The position numbers and the translations under genes are program-made. From positions 1 to 37,936 of the forward strand of contig JBPCKT010000001.1 of the NCBI GenBank assembly GCA_051004015.1: a DNA stretch of 37,936 nt. Direction: 5' to 3'. This document shows positions 15,343 through 23,016 of this stretch, one piece after another (position 1 is the stretch's first letter; every line of letters begins with the position of its first letter). The stretch is from SXOA01 sp051004015 (GTDB lineage: Bacteria > Planctomycetota > Planctomycetia > Pirellulales > Pirellulaceae). The notes under the pieces are model-generated. The model worked only from the letters and a program-made list of their open reading frames with translations, ran no database searches and was not told the DNA's origin.

Positions 15343-15884
15343 TCTCGTCGGATTAAGCCCGCGTGCTTCTCCCGCACCTTGCAGGCCTTGGGAATCGCCG
15401 CTGATTGGATATAGGGCTGGTCGGGATGCTGGCGGGCGTAGTCCTGGTGGTATTGCTCCGCGGGATAGAAGTTGGTGAGTGGCTCAATGGAGGTCACGAT
15501 GGGGCGGGGGAAATGGCCGGACCCATTGTGCTCGCGGATTTTCTCCTCGGCGATATTTCGCTGCTCGTCATCCGCCACGAATATCGCCGAGCGGTATTGC
15601 GTCCCCGCGTCCGCCCCTTGGCGGTTGAGTGTCGTGGAGTCGTGAGCGTCAAAAAACACGTCCAGGAGCTGCGCATAACTGATGACGGCTGGGTCATAAG
15701 TGATGCGAATGACTTCGGCGTGCCCTGTATTGCCGCGGCAGACGGCTTCGTAGTTGGCGTTCTCTTTCGCACCACCGGCGTATCCGCTTTCGACGTCGCT
15801 CACACCAGCGAGCTGCTCAAAAGCCGCCTCGGTACACCAGAAGCAGCCGCCAGCGAGGACGGCGGTTTGAGATGGTTTGCTCAT
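15339..15884 (-). CDS. msrA: Peptide-methionine (S)-S-oxide reductase MsrA
   Basis: 181 residues from ATG 15884 (further in-frame ATGs at 15896 and 15905). Reduces methionine-S-sulfoxide in proteins using thioredoxin. The catalytic motif GGCFWCTEAAF (about 13-23) is present. It is followed by GVSDVESGYAGG, NYEAVCRGNTGHAEV, FFDAHDSTTLNRQGADAGTQYRSAIF and YPAEQYHQDY, all family hallmarks. No MsrB domain is fused. The start lies 24 bases after the sensor kinase stop, so it is probably the last gene of a regulator-kinase-msrA operon, suggesting that the two-component system may sense oxidative or envelope stress. The stop codon sits inside a palindromic repeat. Confidence 0.95.
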   Translation of the reverse strand: MSKPSQTAVLAGGCFWCTEAAFEQLAGVSDVESGYAGGAKENANYEAVCRGNTGHAEVIRITYDPAVISYAQLLDVFFDAHDSTTLNRQGADAGTQYRSAIFVADDEQRNIAEEKIREHNGSGHFPRPIVTSIEPLTNFYPAEQYHQDYARQHPDQPYIQSAAIPKACKVREKHAGLIRRE

Positions 15885-15908
15885 GGACTCCAACATACCA
15901 CCCATCGT

Positions 15909-17924
15909 TTACTTCGCGGAAGCGGCGGGTAATGCCAACACGAAGACGGCTCCAGTATCGCCGGCCTGATTTTCCATGGAGAGCGAGCCCCCCAGGTCTC
16001 GCGCCAGCCGCCGCGAGAGCGCGAGACCCAATCCCACGCCGGGGGCGGTGCTGGCGGCTTCGTGGACCGATTTGGAGAAGGGGAGGAATAGCTTGCGCTG
16101 GCCTTGGCGGGAGATGCCGGGGCCGTGGTCCCGCACACGGAACTGCACCTGGCGGCTGGTGGCGGAGACTTCGAGATGGATCCGCTTGTCCTCGCCGTGC
16201 GAAGCATATTTGCAAGCGTTGTCGACCAGGTTGAACAGAATCTGCTCGACGGCAGCGGGGTCGGTGCAGAGCGAGAGGGCTTGAATCTCGTCCGCCGCCT
16301 CAACATCCAGCTTCATCTCCGCCTGCTCCGCCCGGTCCGCCAGCCGCGGAGCGGTGCGCTCGAGCAGCGCCGCCAGCGTGACGTTCTCCCGCCGGCCGCC
16401 AGGGCGATCCCGTTCGAGGCGAGCATATTGCAACACATTCTCTACCAGGTGCGCCAGCCGGTCCGCTTCGCGGCGCAGGGTTTCCAGGTATTTCTGCCGC
16501 GCCTCGGGGCTGGGGACCATCCCTTCGGCCAACATCTCGGCATACATGCGGAACGTGGTCAGCGGCGTGCGAAGCTCGTGGGTGACGGCGGAGACGAATG
16601 CCCCGCGCCGCTCGGAGAGCGCGACCACGCCGCGTAGCGTCACGGCGGCGGCGAAGATGGCCAGGAACAGGCAAATCCAGGCCACGAGCAGCGAGACGCG
16701 AATCGGCGAGTCCCAGGCGGGTGCGACCACTGGCATGGCCACGGCCAGTTGCACGGGAATCGTGGCGAGGAGGTGCGTCTGTTCCAGGCTCACGCCTCCG
16801 GTAACCGGCCGGAACGAAATCGCGGGCAACTCCAGGTCGGCGACCTCATCCCGCAAGCGGACTTGCAGCCTCTCCCAGTCCAGCCAGCAGCCTTGGATGA
16901 CCGTCGTCCCGCGGGACTGCACACGGCGGGCGAGAATAAGCCGCTCACCCAGCCAGAGGGGCTGGCTGACTCCCTCGACCGCTGGCGGGGCCTGGATGAG
17001 GTCCCGAAAACGGTTTTGCTCGACGGCCGCCCGCTGGGCCATTCCTTGATAAGCAGCGTTGCGACTCTGCAAGTCGTTGTCTTGCGACCTGCCTCGCTGG
17101 GATCGGCTGTTGCCAAAGTTGCTGCTGTTGAAGACGCCGGGATTCTGAGTTAGCTGTTGCTTGGTCGACTGTTCGCCTTGTGATTCTCCGGTATTATTCG
17201 CGGCGACGAACTCACCGGGATTCGGCGCTTGGGGTTGAGCATTCGGGGCCTGCGCCGATTCCTCTTGCGACTGCTGCGTTCCGCCGGCCTGGCCCCCCGA
17301 GCGCGGATTTACTTGGAGTTGCTGCGGCGGCGATTCGTAGGTGTTTCCTACAATCGTGTTATTGTTGTAGTTCTGCGCGAACTTGTTATCGTTGTGCAGG
17401 TCTACCGCCACTTGCGGCACCGTTTGTTCCGGCAGCCAGGCCAGCAGATCGGCATGGGATAAGTTTCCGCTCAGCTCTTCCAGCCGTTTGCACGCGGCGT
17501 CCATCGTGGCCGGCAGAGCACCATTGGAGCGTGCCCATGCCGCATCGGGGCCAGCGGGTGACTGGGGCGATGTGAGCGTTCCATCCGCCGCCAATTCAAA
17601 GTTCAGCAGCACGAACTCCGGCGGTTCCGCCAGGAGTGGAGAGAGCGTGCGATCCCCGGTCTTTCCCTTCCCAGCAGGCAAGGTGGCAAGGACCGGCTTG
17701 TAAAGAAACTCCGGCCGGGCCGCCTCCTGAGCCAGCAGCGGACTGAGGAATACATCCATCCGCCACAACGCCCGGCTGACCTTCTCCTCCAACTCCACTT
17801 GCTGCCGTGCCGCCAGCTCCGCCCGGTCGAGTTCCAACGCCTTGACCGTCAGCCACCCCATCGGCGGCAGCACGAGGGCCAGGCCGAGCAGGAAGAGAAG
17901 CCAGATTTGAGACGGGCGCAACAT
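15909..17924 (-). CDS. Membrane sensor histidine kinase with N/Q-rich periplasmic insert
   Basis: 671 residues. Membrane helix 1 is at about 8-28 and helix 2 at about 407-431, enclosing a large extracytoplasmic region. Part of that region (about 176-295) is unusually rich in Asn, Gln, Ser and Gly and looks disordered. The cytoplasmic kinase has an H-box AVTHELRTPLTTFRMYAEML (His 449), an N-box FNLVDNACKYA, a G1 box VRDHGPGIS and a G2 box GVGLGLALSRRLA, so it should be active. The partner regulator gene lies just upstream on the same strand, separated by a pair of heptamer arrays; msrA follows. No strong ribosome site precedes ATG 17924. The ligand is unknown. Confidence 0.92.
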   Translation of the reverse strand: MLRPSQIWLLFLLGLALVLPPMGWLTVKALELDRAELAARQQVELEEKVSRALWRMDVFLSPLLAQEAARPEFLYKPVLATLPAGKGKTGDRTLSPLLAEPPEFVLLNFELAADGTLTSPQSPAGPDAAWARSNGALPATMDAACKRLEELSGNLSHADLLAWLPEQTVPQVAVDLHNDNKFAQNYNNNTIVGNTYESPPQQLQVNPRSGGQAGGTQQSQEESAQAPNAQPQAPNPGEFVAANNTGESQGEQSTKQQLTQNPGVFNSSNFGNSRSQRGRSQDNDLQSRNAAYQGMAQRAAVEQNRFRDLIQAPPAVEGVSQPLWLGERLILARRVQSRGTTVIQGCWLDWERLQVRLRDEVADLELPAISFRPVTGGVSLEQTHLLATIPVQLAVAMPVVAPAWDSPIRVSLLVAWICLFLAIFAAAVTLRGVVALSERRGAFVSAVTHELRTPLTTFRMYAEMLAEGMVPSPEARQKYLETLRREADRLAHLVENVLQYARLERDRPGGRRENVTLAALLERTAPRLADRAEQAEMKLDVEAADEIQALSLCTDPAAVEQILFNLVDNACKYASHGEDKRIHLEVSATSRQVQFRVRDHGPGISRQGQRKLFLPFSKSVHEAASTAPGVGLGLALSRRLARDLGGSLSMENQAGDTGAVFVLALPAASAK

Positions 17925-17942
17925 AGTTCAAAATCTTACTTT

Positions 17943-18029
17943 GAAATTCGAATGACGAATTCCGAATGACGAATGAAAATCATCTTGTATCAACTTCGTC
18001 ATTCGCCATTCGAATTTCGTCATTCATTC
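17943..18029. repeat. Inverted pair of heptanucleotide repeat arrays
   Basis: 17943-17977 holds five 7-base units of the type GAATGAC / GAATTCC. 17995-18029 holds five units of the type TTCGTCA / TTCGCCA. The second array is largely the reverse complement of the first: an 18-base block matches with one difference. The arrays are 17 bases apart, so the region can fold into a long hairpin. The right array contains the stop codon of the response regulator (complement of 18020-18022), and the left array ends 18 bases before the kinase start. Confidence 0.85.
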
Positions 18030-18718
18030 TTCCCCGCAAACATATATCCTTTCCCCCGCACCGTCAGCAGCACTTTCGGCTGCCCGGGGTCGTCGCGGAG
18101 TTTTTCGCGGAGGCGGACGACGTGCATGTCGATGGTGCGGGTCGGCAGACCGTCGGGACTGATGCGCCAGACGTTTGCCAATAGCTCTTCGCGGGCAATC
18201 GCCCGGCCAGGGTTGTTGACGAGATAGCGCAGCAGGTCGATTTCCCGCTCGGAAAGCTCGCACCGCGTGCCGTCTTCAAACCGCAATTCCCGCCGCGAAA
18301 AGTCCGCGATGCCGCTAGGGATGTGTACCTGGTCGAGGTCCGTCGGCCGCTCCGGCGAGCGGCGGAGGACCGCTTCCACCCGGGCCAGTAGCTCCTTCAC
18401 GCTGAACGGCTTGACCACGTAGTCGTCGGCTCCCATCCGCAGTCCTTCCACCCGGTCGCTCTCCTCGCCGCGGGCGGTGAGGATGATGACTGGCTGCGTG
18501 GGCCGAGTGGCCCGCACGGCCCGGAGAATATCGAGCCCACCTTTCCCCGGCAGCACCAGGTCCAGCAGCATCAGGTCATAGACCTGCCGCACGGCCATCT
18601 CCAGACCCAAGTCGCCATTTCCCGCCTGCAGCACTTTGTAACCGCTGAAGGTGAGCGCATCGACGATGCCGCGGCGGATGGCGGAGTCGTCTTCGACGGT
18701 GAGGATGGTTTTGGACAT
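18020..18718 (-). CDS. OmpR/PhoB-family response regulator
   Basis: 232 residues from ATG 18718; the frame is open further upstream only through a repeat. The receiver domain (1-118) has the acidic pair VEDD (about 9-11), phospho-acceptor Asp 53 in LLDLVLPGKGG, the Thr in LTARGEE (about 81) and Lys 103 in VVKPFS. The C-terminal winged helix (about 135-232) has CELSEREIDLLRYLVNNPGRAIAREELLANVW, TRTIDMHVVRLREKL and VRGKGYMF. It is a DNA-binding transcription regulator, presumably phosphorylated by the kinase encoded next on the same strand. The target genes are unknown. The last codons and stop lie in a heptamer array. Confidence 0.93.
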   Translation of the reverse strand: MSKTILTVEDDSAIRRGIVDALTFSGYKVLQAGNGDLGLEMAVRQVYDLMLLDLVLPGKGGLDILRAVRATRPTQPVIILTARGEESDRVEGLRMGADDYVVKPFSVKELLARVEAVLRRSPERPTDLDQVHIPSGIADFSRRELRFEDGTRCELSEREIDLLRYLVNNPGRAIAREELLANVWRISPDGLPTRTIDMHVVRLREKLRDDPGQPKVLLTVRGKGYMFAGKNE

Positions 18719-18723
18719 GGAAG

Positions 18724-18810
18724 GTGGGGTAGGCTTCCAGCCTGCCCTAAACATTATACTTTGCTTCTCGAGTTGCATTGGTGTCCGGGCAGGCTGGAAG
18801 CCTACCCCAC
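18724..18810. repeat. Dispersed hairpin repeat, perfect 24-bp arms
   Basis: Arm 18724-18747 (begins GTGGGGTAGGCTTCC) is exactly complementary to 18787-18810, with a 39-base loop. The same arm is present at 13015-13038. The element fills the gap between the thioredoxin-like gene (stop at 18813) and the response regulator (start 18718). It creates a misleading upstream reading of the type VGFQPA...AGWKPTP, a peptide frequently seen in over-called planctomycete ORFs. Confidence 0.92.
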
Positions 18811-18812
18811 AG

Positions 18813-20264
18813 CTATTTTCCGCCTTCCACAACGCCCCCATTGGGCAGCGCCGTGTACACATTCGCCGGGGCCAACCCCAACCACGGGTCGCTGCTGGGC
18901 GTCAGGAATAGCTCGGCATAAACTCGCTCGTTGAGCGTCTCGACATCGGGGCGATAACTTGCTGCCGCGAGCCACTCATGAATCTTGCGGTGGAACCGGT
19001 ATTCGTTCTTGACGGTGTCGAGCGCGATGGAGGACTCGAGCGACACGAACAGCCGCAGCATGGGGTCCTCCATCACCCGCTTGGTCATGGACAATCTTCC
19101 CGTGGCGGCGGCCAGCGGTCGCTGGTGGCGAATCAGTGTGCGGCTGGCTTCATCCAGTTTCGCGTCTTCGCCGTGGAGCGAGGCGATGGCCTCCCAGACC
19201 TTCTCGTCCTCGACATCCTCGGGCGCGACTTTGGTCAGATTCACCGCTTCCACAATGCGGGCTTCCGCGCGCATCTTGGGCCGAGCGATTCGGGTGGCGG
19301 CCTCCGCACGCGGCGCTTCAGCCGCGGGAGCCGCAACCTGCTGCTGGACGGATTGTGCCGAAGGATCGTACTGGCTCTTGAGTTCGGCGGCGCGAATCTG
19401 GGCGGCCATTCTTTCCATTTCCGCTAGGGCACTTCTCTTGCTGACCAGAGTCGCCTCGGCCCGCTGCCAATCCGCCTGCCAGGCCCGGGCTACTTCCCCC
19501 GCCTGCTGCTGATGGAAGTCCGCCAGCAGAGAATTCCGCCGCTCCGCGGACGCATCCGCCAGCAGACGAACTAGCGCTTCGCCGCGGCTTATGTGCTTGA
19601 GGAACGCCTTCGGTCCATACAGCCCGGGAATCGCATCGACCACCTGACCATCGGACATCAGCACGTAATGAATGCTGTTGCCCGTGAGCGTCCGCTCCAT
19701 TTTTCGGCCATCGCCAAAGTCAATCGTCACCTTCGGCACCGGGCGAACGCTCCGCCAGTGGAGCACGAACCGCTCGCGGAGCGTCTGCGCAATCTCTGCA
19801 TTGGAATACAGCGTCGTGCGGAAGAAGCGGCTGTTGGCGCAGCTGAACTCGTCGCTCAAGTTGCCGAGCATCCGCAGCGTGAGAATCGGCTTGCCGCTTT
19901 TTTGGGCGACGGCTTTCGCCTGCTCCAAATCGGTGTACCAGTAGAGCCGCGAGGACGTGCAGTATTTGGCCCCGCCGACACGGTCAATGGCAGTACCTAG
20001 CCGAGCCAGCACGCCCGAGTAGTCGGGAGGCGAATTCGTGGCCAAGGTGCGCTCCATCTGCTCTTTGATTTCTTTCTGTTTTTCCAAGAGCGACGCGAGC
20101 CCTTCCGGCCCCGCCGCCCGCAACCGGCCGATGGCTGCTTCCGCCTGGCCCGCTTCGCCGTAGAGGATGGTATTGACCTCTTTCCCATCGAGTCCGCCGG
20201 CGAGAGCGACGGACGCGAACGACAGGATCATCAGAGCGAGGCCAGTAATCCATGTGCTTTTCAT
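18813..20264 (-). CDS. Secreted thioredoxin-fold protein of unknown function
   Basis: 483 residues with a signal peptide (about 1-22, ending in VALAG). Residues about 105-225 resemble a thioredoxin-like domain: LEQAKAVAQKSGKPILTLRMLGNLSDEFSCANSRFFRTTLYSN, then RFVLHWRS and a YVLMSDGQVVDAIPGLYGPKAFL strand-helix end. The usual CxxC is absent; one Cys remains in FSCANS. The rest is mostly helical, with a coiled-coil-like stretch (about 255-300), an Ala/Arg-rich linker and a C-terminal helical region. It could be a stress or redox sensor, but nothing proves enzymatic activity. It lies upstream of the response regulator on the same strand, separated by the hairpin repeat. Confidence 0.75.
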   Translation of the reverse strand: MKSTWITGLALMILSFASVALAGGLDGKEVNTILYGEAGQAEAAIGRLRAAGPEGLASLLEKQKEIKEQMERTLATNSPPDYSGVLARLGTAIDRVGGAKYCTSSRLYWYTDLEQAKAVAQKSGKPILTLRMLGNLSDEFSCANSRFFRTTLYSNAEIAQTLRERFVLHWRSVRPVPKVTIDFGDGRKMERTLTGNSIHYVLMSDGQVVDAIPGLYGPKAFLKHISRGEALVRLLADASAERRNSLLADFHQQQAGEVARAWQADWQRAEATLVSKRSALAEMERMAAQIRAAELKSQYDPSAQSVQQQVAAPAAEAPRAEAATRIARPKMRAEARIVEAVNLTKVAPEDVEDEKVWEAIASLHGEDAKLDEASRTLIRHQRPLAAATGRLSMTKRVMEDPMLRLFVSLESSIALDTVKNEYRFHRKIHEWLAAASYRPDVETLNERVYAELFLTPSSDPWLGLAPANVYTALPNGGVVEGGK

Positions 20265-20383
20265 TTCGATTCTCCGTATGCTGACGCGAACTGTGGGCGA
20301 TTCTCACCTTCTCCAGCGACTGAAGTATAGAAGGCCCGGACCCGGTAACGTGTAAAGCGTTTGTAACCACCCACATCGGGCAA

Positions 20384-20403
20384 GACGCTTGCGCTTCAGG
20401 CTG
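20384..20403. repeat. Candidate dispersed repeat over the 3' end of the hemolysin-III-like gene
   Basis: The minus strand reads CCAGCCTGAAGCGCAAGCGT across the stop codon (complement of 20396-20398). From memory, similar 'CCAG..TGAAGCGCAAGCG' sequences recur in planctomycete genomes. Only this copy is in the window, so the call is tentative. Confidence 0.3.
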
Positions 20404-21091
20404 GTGTGGCCGTCGTCAGATGGGCGACAAAGAACAGAACGCCCACAAAATGGCAGGTGCTGCCGCCAATCACCCACAAGTGCCAGATCGCGTGGAAGTG
20501 ATACCGCTGCAGGTCGAGGATGAGAAACACCGTCCCCAGCGTGTAGCACAGACCGCCGCCCGTGAGCCAACCCAAGGCGGGCAGAGGAACCGTCCCCAGC
20601 GTCATGAGGGCCGGCACAATCGGCAGCCAGCCCAGCAGCACATAGCTCCAGACGGCCACGGTATTGATGCGGTGGTAGAGGAATACCTTGGAGATGAAGC
20701 CGCAGATGGCTCCGGTCCACATCACTCCCAGGAACACCCACCAAGGCCCCTGTCGCAGATAGGCGAGCGCGAAGGGGGTATAGCTGGCGGCGATTAGCAG
20801 GTAGATGAGCCCTTGGTCGAGCATCCGCAGCCAGTGCTTCCACTGCCGGTGTGAAACGAGGTGCGATAGCGTCGAGGCCGCATAGACCGCGATGAGTCCC
20901 GCCGCGAACACCCCGCAGCCGACGACCCGCCAGGCGTCCCCCTGAACTAGTGCCGTTTGAATCAGGATGACCGCGGCCAAAATGCTCAGCAGCAAGCCCA
21001 GCCCGTGGGTGAGCGTGTTTAACAGCTCCTTGCGCTCTGCCTCCGCGTGAAGCGATTGTTCCTGCGAGCTGGAAGGACTATCGGAAGCCAT
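20396..21091 (-). CDS. Hemolysin III / PAQR family membrane protein
   Basis: 231 residues with seven predicted membrane helices after a charged N-terminus. Family signatures are ELLNTLTHGLGLLLSILA at the first helix, YAASTLSHLVSH (Ser and His, about 70-81), the Asp in LDQGLIYLLIAASYTPFAL (about 93), and HAIWHLWVIGGSTCHF (about 201), which supplies the last histidines. These Ser, His and Asp residues form the metal site of the PAQR/CREST group, whose members are proposed hydrolases. The bacterial function is poorly known and 'hemolysin' is historical. It starts 3 bases after the agmatine deiminase stop, indicating an operon. Confidence 0.92.
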   Translation of the reverse strand: MASDSPSSSQEQSLHAEAERKELLNTLTHGLGLLLSILAAVILIQTALVQGDAWRVVGCGVFAAGLIAVYAASTLSHLVSHRQWKHWLRMLDQGLIYLLIAASYTPFALAYLRQGPWWVFLGVMWTGAICGFISKVFLYHRINTVAVWSYVLLGWLPIVPALMTLGTVPLPALGWLTGGGLCYTLGTVFLILDLQRYHFHAIWHLWVIGGSTCHFVGVLFFVAHLTTATPA

Positions 21092-21094
21092 CGT

Positions 21095-22171
21095 CTACTC
21101 CGGCTCCTGTTGTGACAGGCAATGGAAGCTCCCGAGTCCCCAGATGAGATTCAGGCTCGGCGAGCCGACAACGCGGCGGTCGGGTAGGAGCTCTTGCAGA
21201 ATCTTGAGGGCCTTGTCATCCGCCGCATCGTCAAACTGCGGCACAATCACGCCGCCGTTGGCGAAGACAAAGTTGCAGTATCCCGCCGGCAGGCGCTGGC
21301 CGTCCACAAACTTCGCCGCTGGCAGCGGCAGCGGCACAAGCGACAGCGGCTGGCCATCCTGGTCGGTCATCCGCGCCAGCTCATTCCAGTTCAAAAGCGT
21401 GGGGGCATAGTTTTCGTCAGCGGGGTCCTCGCACAGCGACACAACCACTGTTTGCGGGCCGACGAATCGGGCAATCTGGTCGATATGCCCGTCCGTGTCA
21501 TCGCCGGCAATTTCGCCCCCGGTAAGCCAGAGGACTTTGCTCACCCCAAGATAGTCCCGCAGATACCGCTCCATCTCCGGCTGCGAAAGTTGCGGATTGC
21601 GATTGGAATTGAGCAGGCAAGACTTCGTGGTCATCACCGTCCCCAAGCCGTTGCCGTCGATAGCGCCGCCTTCCAAGATGATTCCGGGAGTAAACCGCCG
21701 CCGTCCTTGCAGCTCGGCAATTTTCCGCGGCACTTCATTGTCTTTATCGAACGGCGGATATTTCCCTCCCCAGGCGTTGTACTCCCAGTCGACAAGAGCC
21801 CGCTGTTCTATTCCCTGACTCCTGACCCCCGACCCCTGACCCCTGGCCAGAAACGTCGGCCCATGGTCCCGGCACCACGCATCGTTCGTCTCAATGTCGT
21901 GGAGCGTGACATTGGGGACGTCTCCTAGCAGCTCCCTCGCTTGTTGCATCACGGCCTGGCCCCCTGCCAGGATATTCACCCGCTCGAACTGGGCCAGTGT
22001 TCGTACAAACTGTGCAAATTCCCCCGGCACCGGCTCGAAGTGGTCAGGCCAGGTGGCGGGATTCTTCGGCCACGACAGCCACGTGGACGCATGAGGCTCC
22101 CATTCCGCCGGCCAGCGATAGCCGAGCCTGGCGGGGAGTTCTGAATTGTCGCTCGTTGGGCCTGATGTCAC
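21095..22171 (-). CDS. aguA: Agmatine deiminase (peptidyl-arginine deiminase family)
   Basis: 358 residues from GTG 22171. Converts agmatine to N-carbamoylputrescine and ammonia in the arginine-to-putrescine route. Signatures are RWPAEWEPHASTWLSWP (about 19-35), NDAWCRDHGPTF (about 95), the LEGGAIDGNG strand (about 166), GDDTDGHIDQIARFV (about 223) with catalytic Asp and His, and the nucleophile Cys in GSFHCLSQQ (about 351). The gene is full length. An unusual GQGSGVRSQG stretch after PTFLARG (about 111-123) is encoded by an in-frame heptamer array and is not part of the family core. Carbamoylputrescine amidase (aguB), the usual partner, is not in the window. The gene lies between PIG-L and hemolysin III genes. 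Confidence 0.93.
   Translation of the reverse strand: MTSGPTSDNSELPARLGYRWPAEWEPHASTWLSWPKNPATWPDHFEPVPGEFAQFVRTLAQFERVNILAGGQAVMQQARELLGDVPNVTLHDIETNDAWCRDHGPTFLARGQGSGVRSQGIEQRALVDWEYNAWGGKYPPFDKDNEVPRKIAELQGRRRFTPGIILEGGAIDGNGLGTVMTTKSCLLNSNRNPQLSQPEMERYLRDYLGVSKVLWLTGGEIAGDDTDGHIDQIARFVGPQTVVVSLCEDPADENYAPTLLNWNELARMTDQDGQPLSLVPLPLPAAKFVDGQRLPAGYCNFVFANGGVIVPQFDDAADDKALKILQELLPDRRVVGSPSLNLIWGLGSFHCLSQQEPE
21817..21844. repeat. Heptanucleotide array inside the agmatine deiminase gene
   Basis: Four tandem 7-base units of the type GACCCCT / GACTCCT / GACCCCC run on the plus strand (AGGGGTC on the coding strand), possibly with a degenerate fifth at 21810-21816. The array is read in frame as GQGSGVRSQG and does not disrupt the gene. 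The same unit recurs at 23017-23051. Confidence 0.85.
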
Positions 22172-22238
22172 TGCTTTTGCCTCGTCGATTCAAGCCACTC
22201 GGCGATTTGCCTCGGCCGGTCAGAAATGCGAGCTGATT

Positions 22239-23009
22239 TCACCGCTGCGCAATCAGCACGCGCTCCTTGAGAGCCTCGTGCAGCGGGTCGTCCTTGGCGC
22301 CGCAGAATCCCAGGTGCAAATGCTTGCGCCAGCCTTCGGCGGACTTGAAGAGCGTGGACATGCTGCCCAGCTCGGCATCGAGGGCGGCCATCGTGTCGAG
22401 ATAGGAATTGAGCCCCTGGCTTTCGTCGAGCCATTTCTTCTGGCTGGCGTGCTTGCTGAGCATCTTCTTTTTCAGCTCGACCAGGTCGCTCACGTCGACC
22501 ACGATATTGGGCTCGACGAGATTCCCGAGCGGGTCGCGGTGCGAATACGGCTGGGCGTGATAGACCGTCACGTTGCCGGCAACGGACGCCCGCGGCGGAT
22601 CGACCGGAAAGTTGGGCATGCCGCGGGCAAAGGCTGCCGTGACGGCCAGGCGGCAGGTGATGGTGTGATCCTCCATGTAGTCGGCGGGGGAATGAGTGAG
22701 GACGATCTCCGGCGCGACCTCGCGGAGGACCGAAGCCACCTTCGCCAGCGTCGGCTGGTCGTAGAAGATTTCCAGGTCATTGCAAATACTCTCGTGGAAC
22801 GTCGCTCCGATGGCCGCGGCGGCGGACATCGCTTCCTCGCGGCGAATCCCCGCAATGGTTTCGCGGTCATATTTCGTCGTCCCGCAGCAGCCGTTGGCGA
22901 GATTCCAGTAATGGATTTCGTAGCCGTTGGCGCGGAGGAGCATCAGGGTGCCGGACATCAGGAATTCGATGTCGTCCGGATGGGCGGCAATGGCGATGGC
23001 GGTTTTCAT
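22239..23009 (-). CDS. PIG-L family deacetylase (LmbE-like)
   Basis: 256 residues, cytoplasmic. The zinc-dependent N-acetylglucosaminyl deacetylase fold is recognised from IAIAAHPDDIEFLMSGTL (zinc His and Asp about 9-12) and the second zinc motif HSPADYMEDHTITC (about 105-118). REEAMSAAAAIGA and a C-terminal helical region are also typical. The family removes acetyl groups from GlcNAc-containing small molecules such as bacillithiol or mycothiol precursors, or from glycans; the substrate here is open. Two fragments of an unusual middle section (FPVDPPRASVAGNVTVYHAQPYS) suggest a subfamily loop. The gene precedes aguA on the same strand. A heptamer array begins 8 bases before its start, so no normal ribosome site is seen there. 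Confidence 0.9.
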   Translation of the reverse strand: MKTAIAIAAHPDDIEFLMSGTLMLLRANGYEIHYWNLANGCCGTTKYDRETIAGIRREEAMSAAAAIGATFHESICNDLEIFYDQPTLAKVASVLREVAPEIVLTHSPADYMEDHTITCRLAVTAAFARGMPNFPVDPPRASVAGNVTVYHAQPYSHRDPLGNLVEPNIVVDVSDLVELKKKMLSKHASQKKWLDESQGLNSYLDTMAALDAELGSMSTLFKSAEGWRKHLHLGFCGAKDDPLHEALKERVLIAQR

Positions 23010-23016
23010 GGTGCCA

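Noticed and set aside
17943..18029. CRISPR array
   Set aside because: The units are 7 bases long and contiguous with no spacers, and no cas genes are present.
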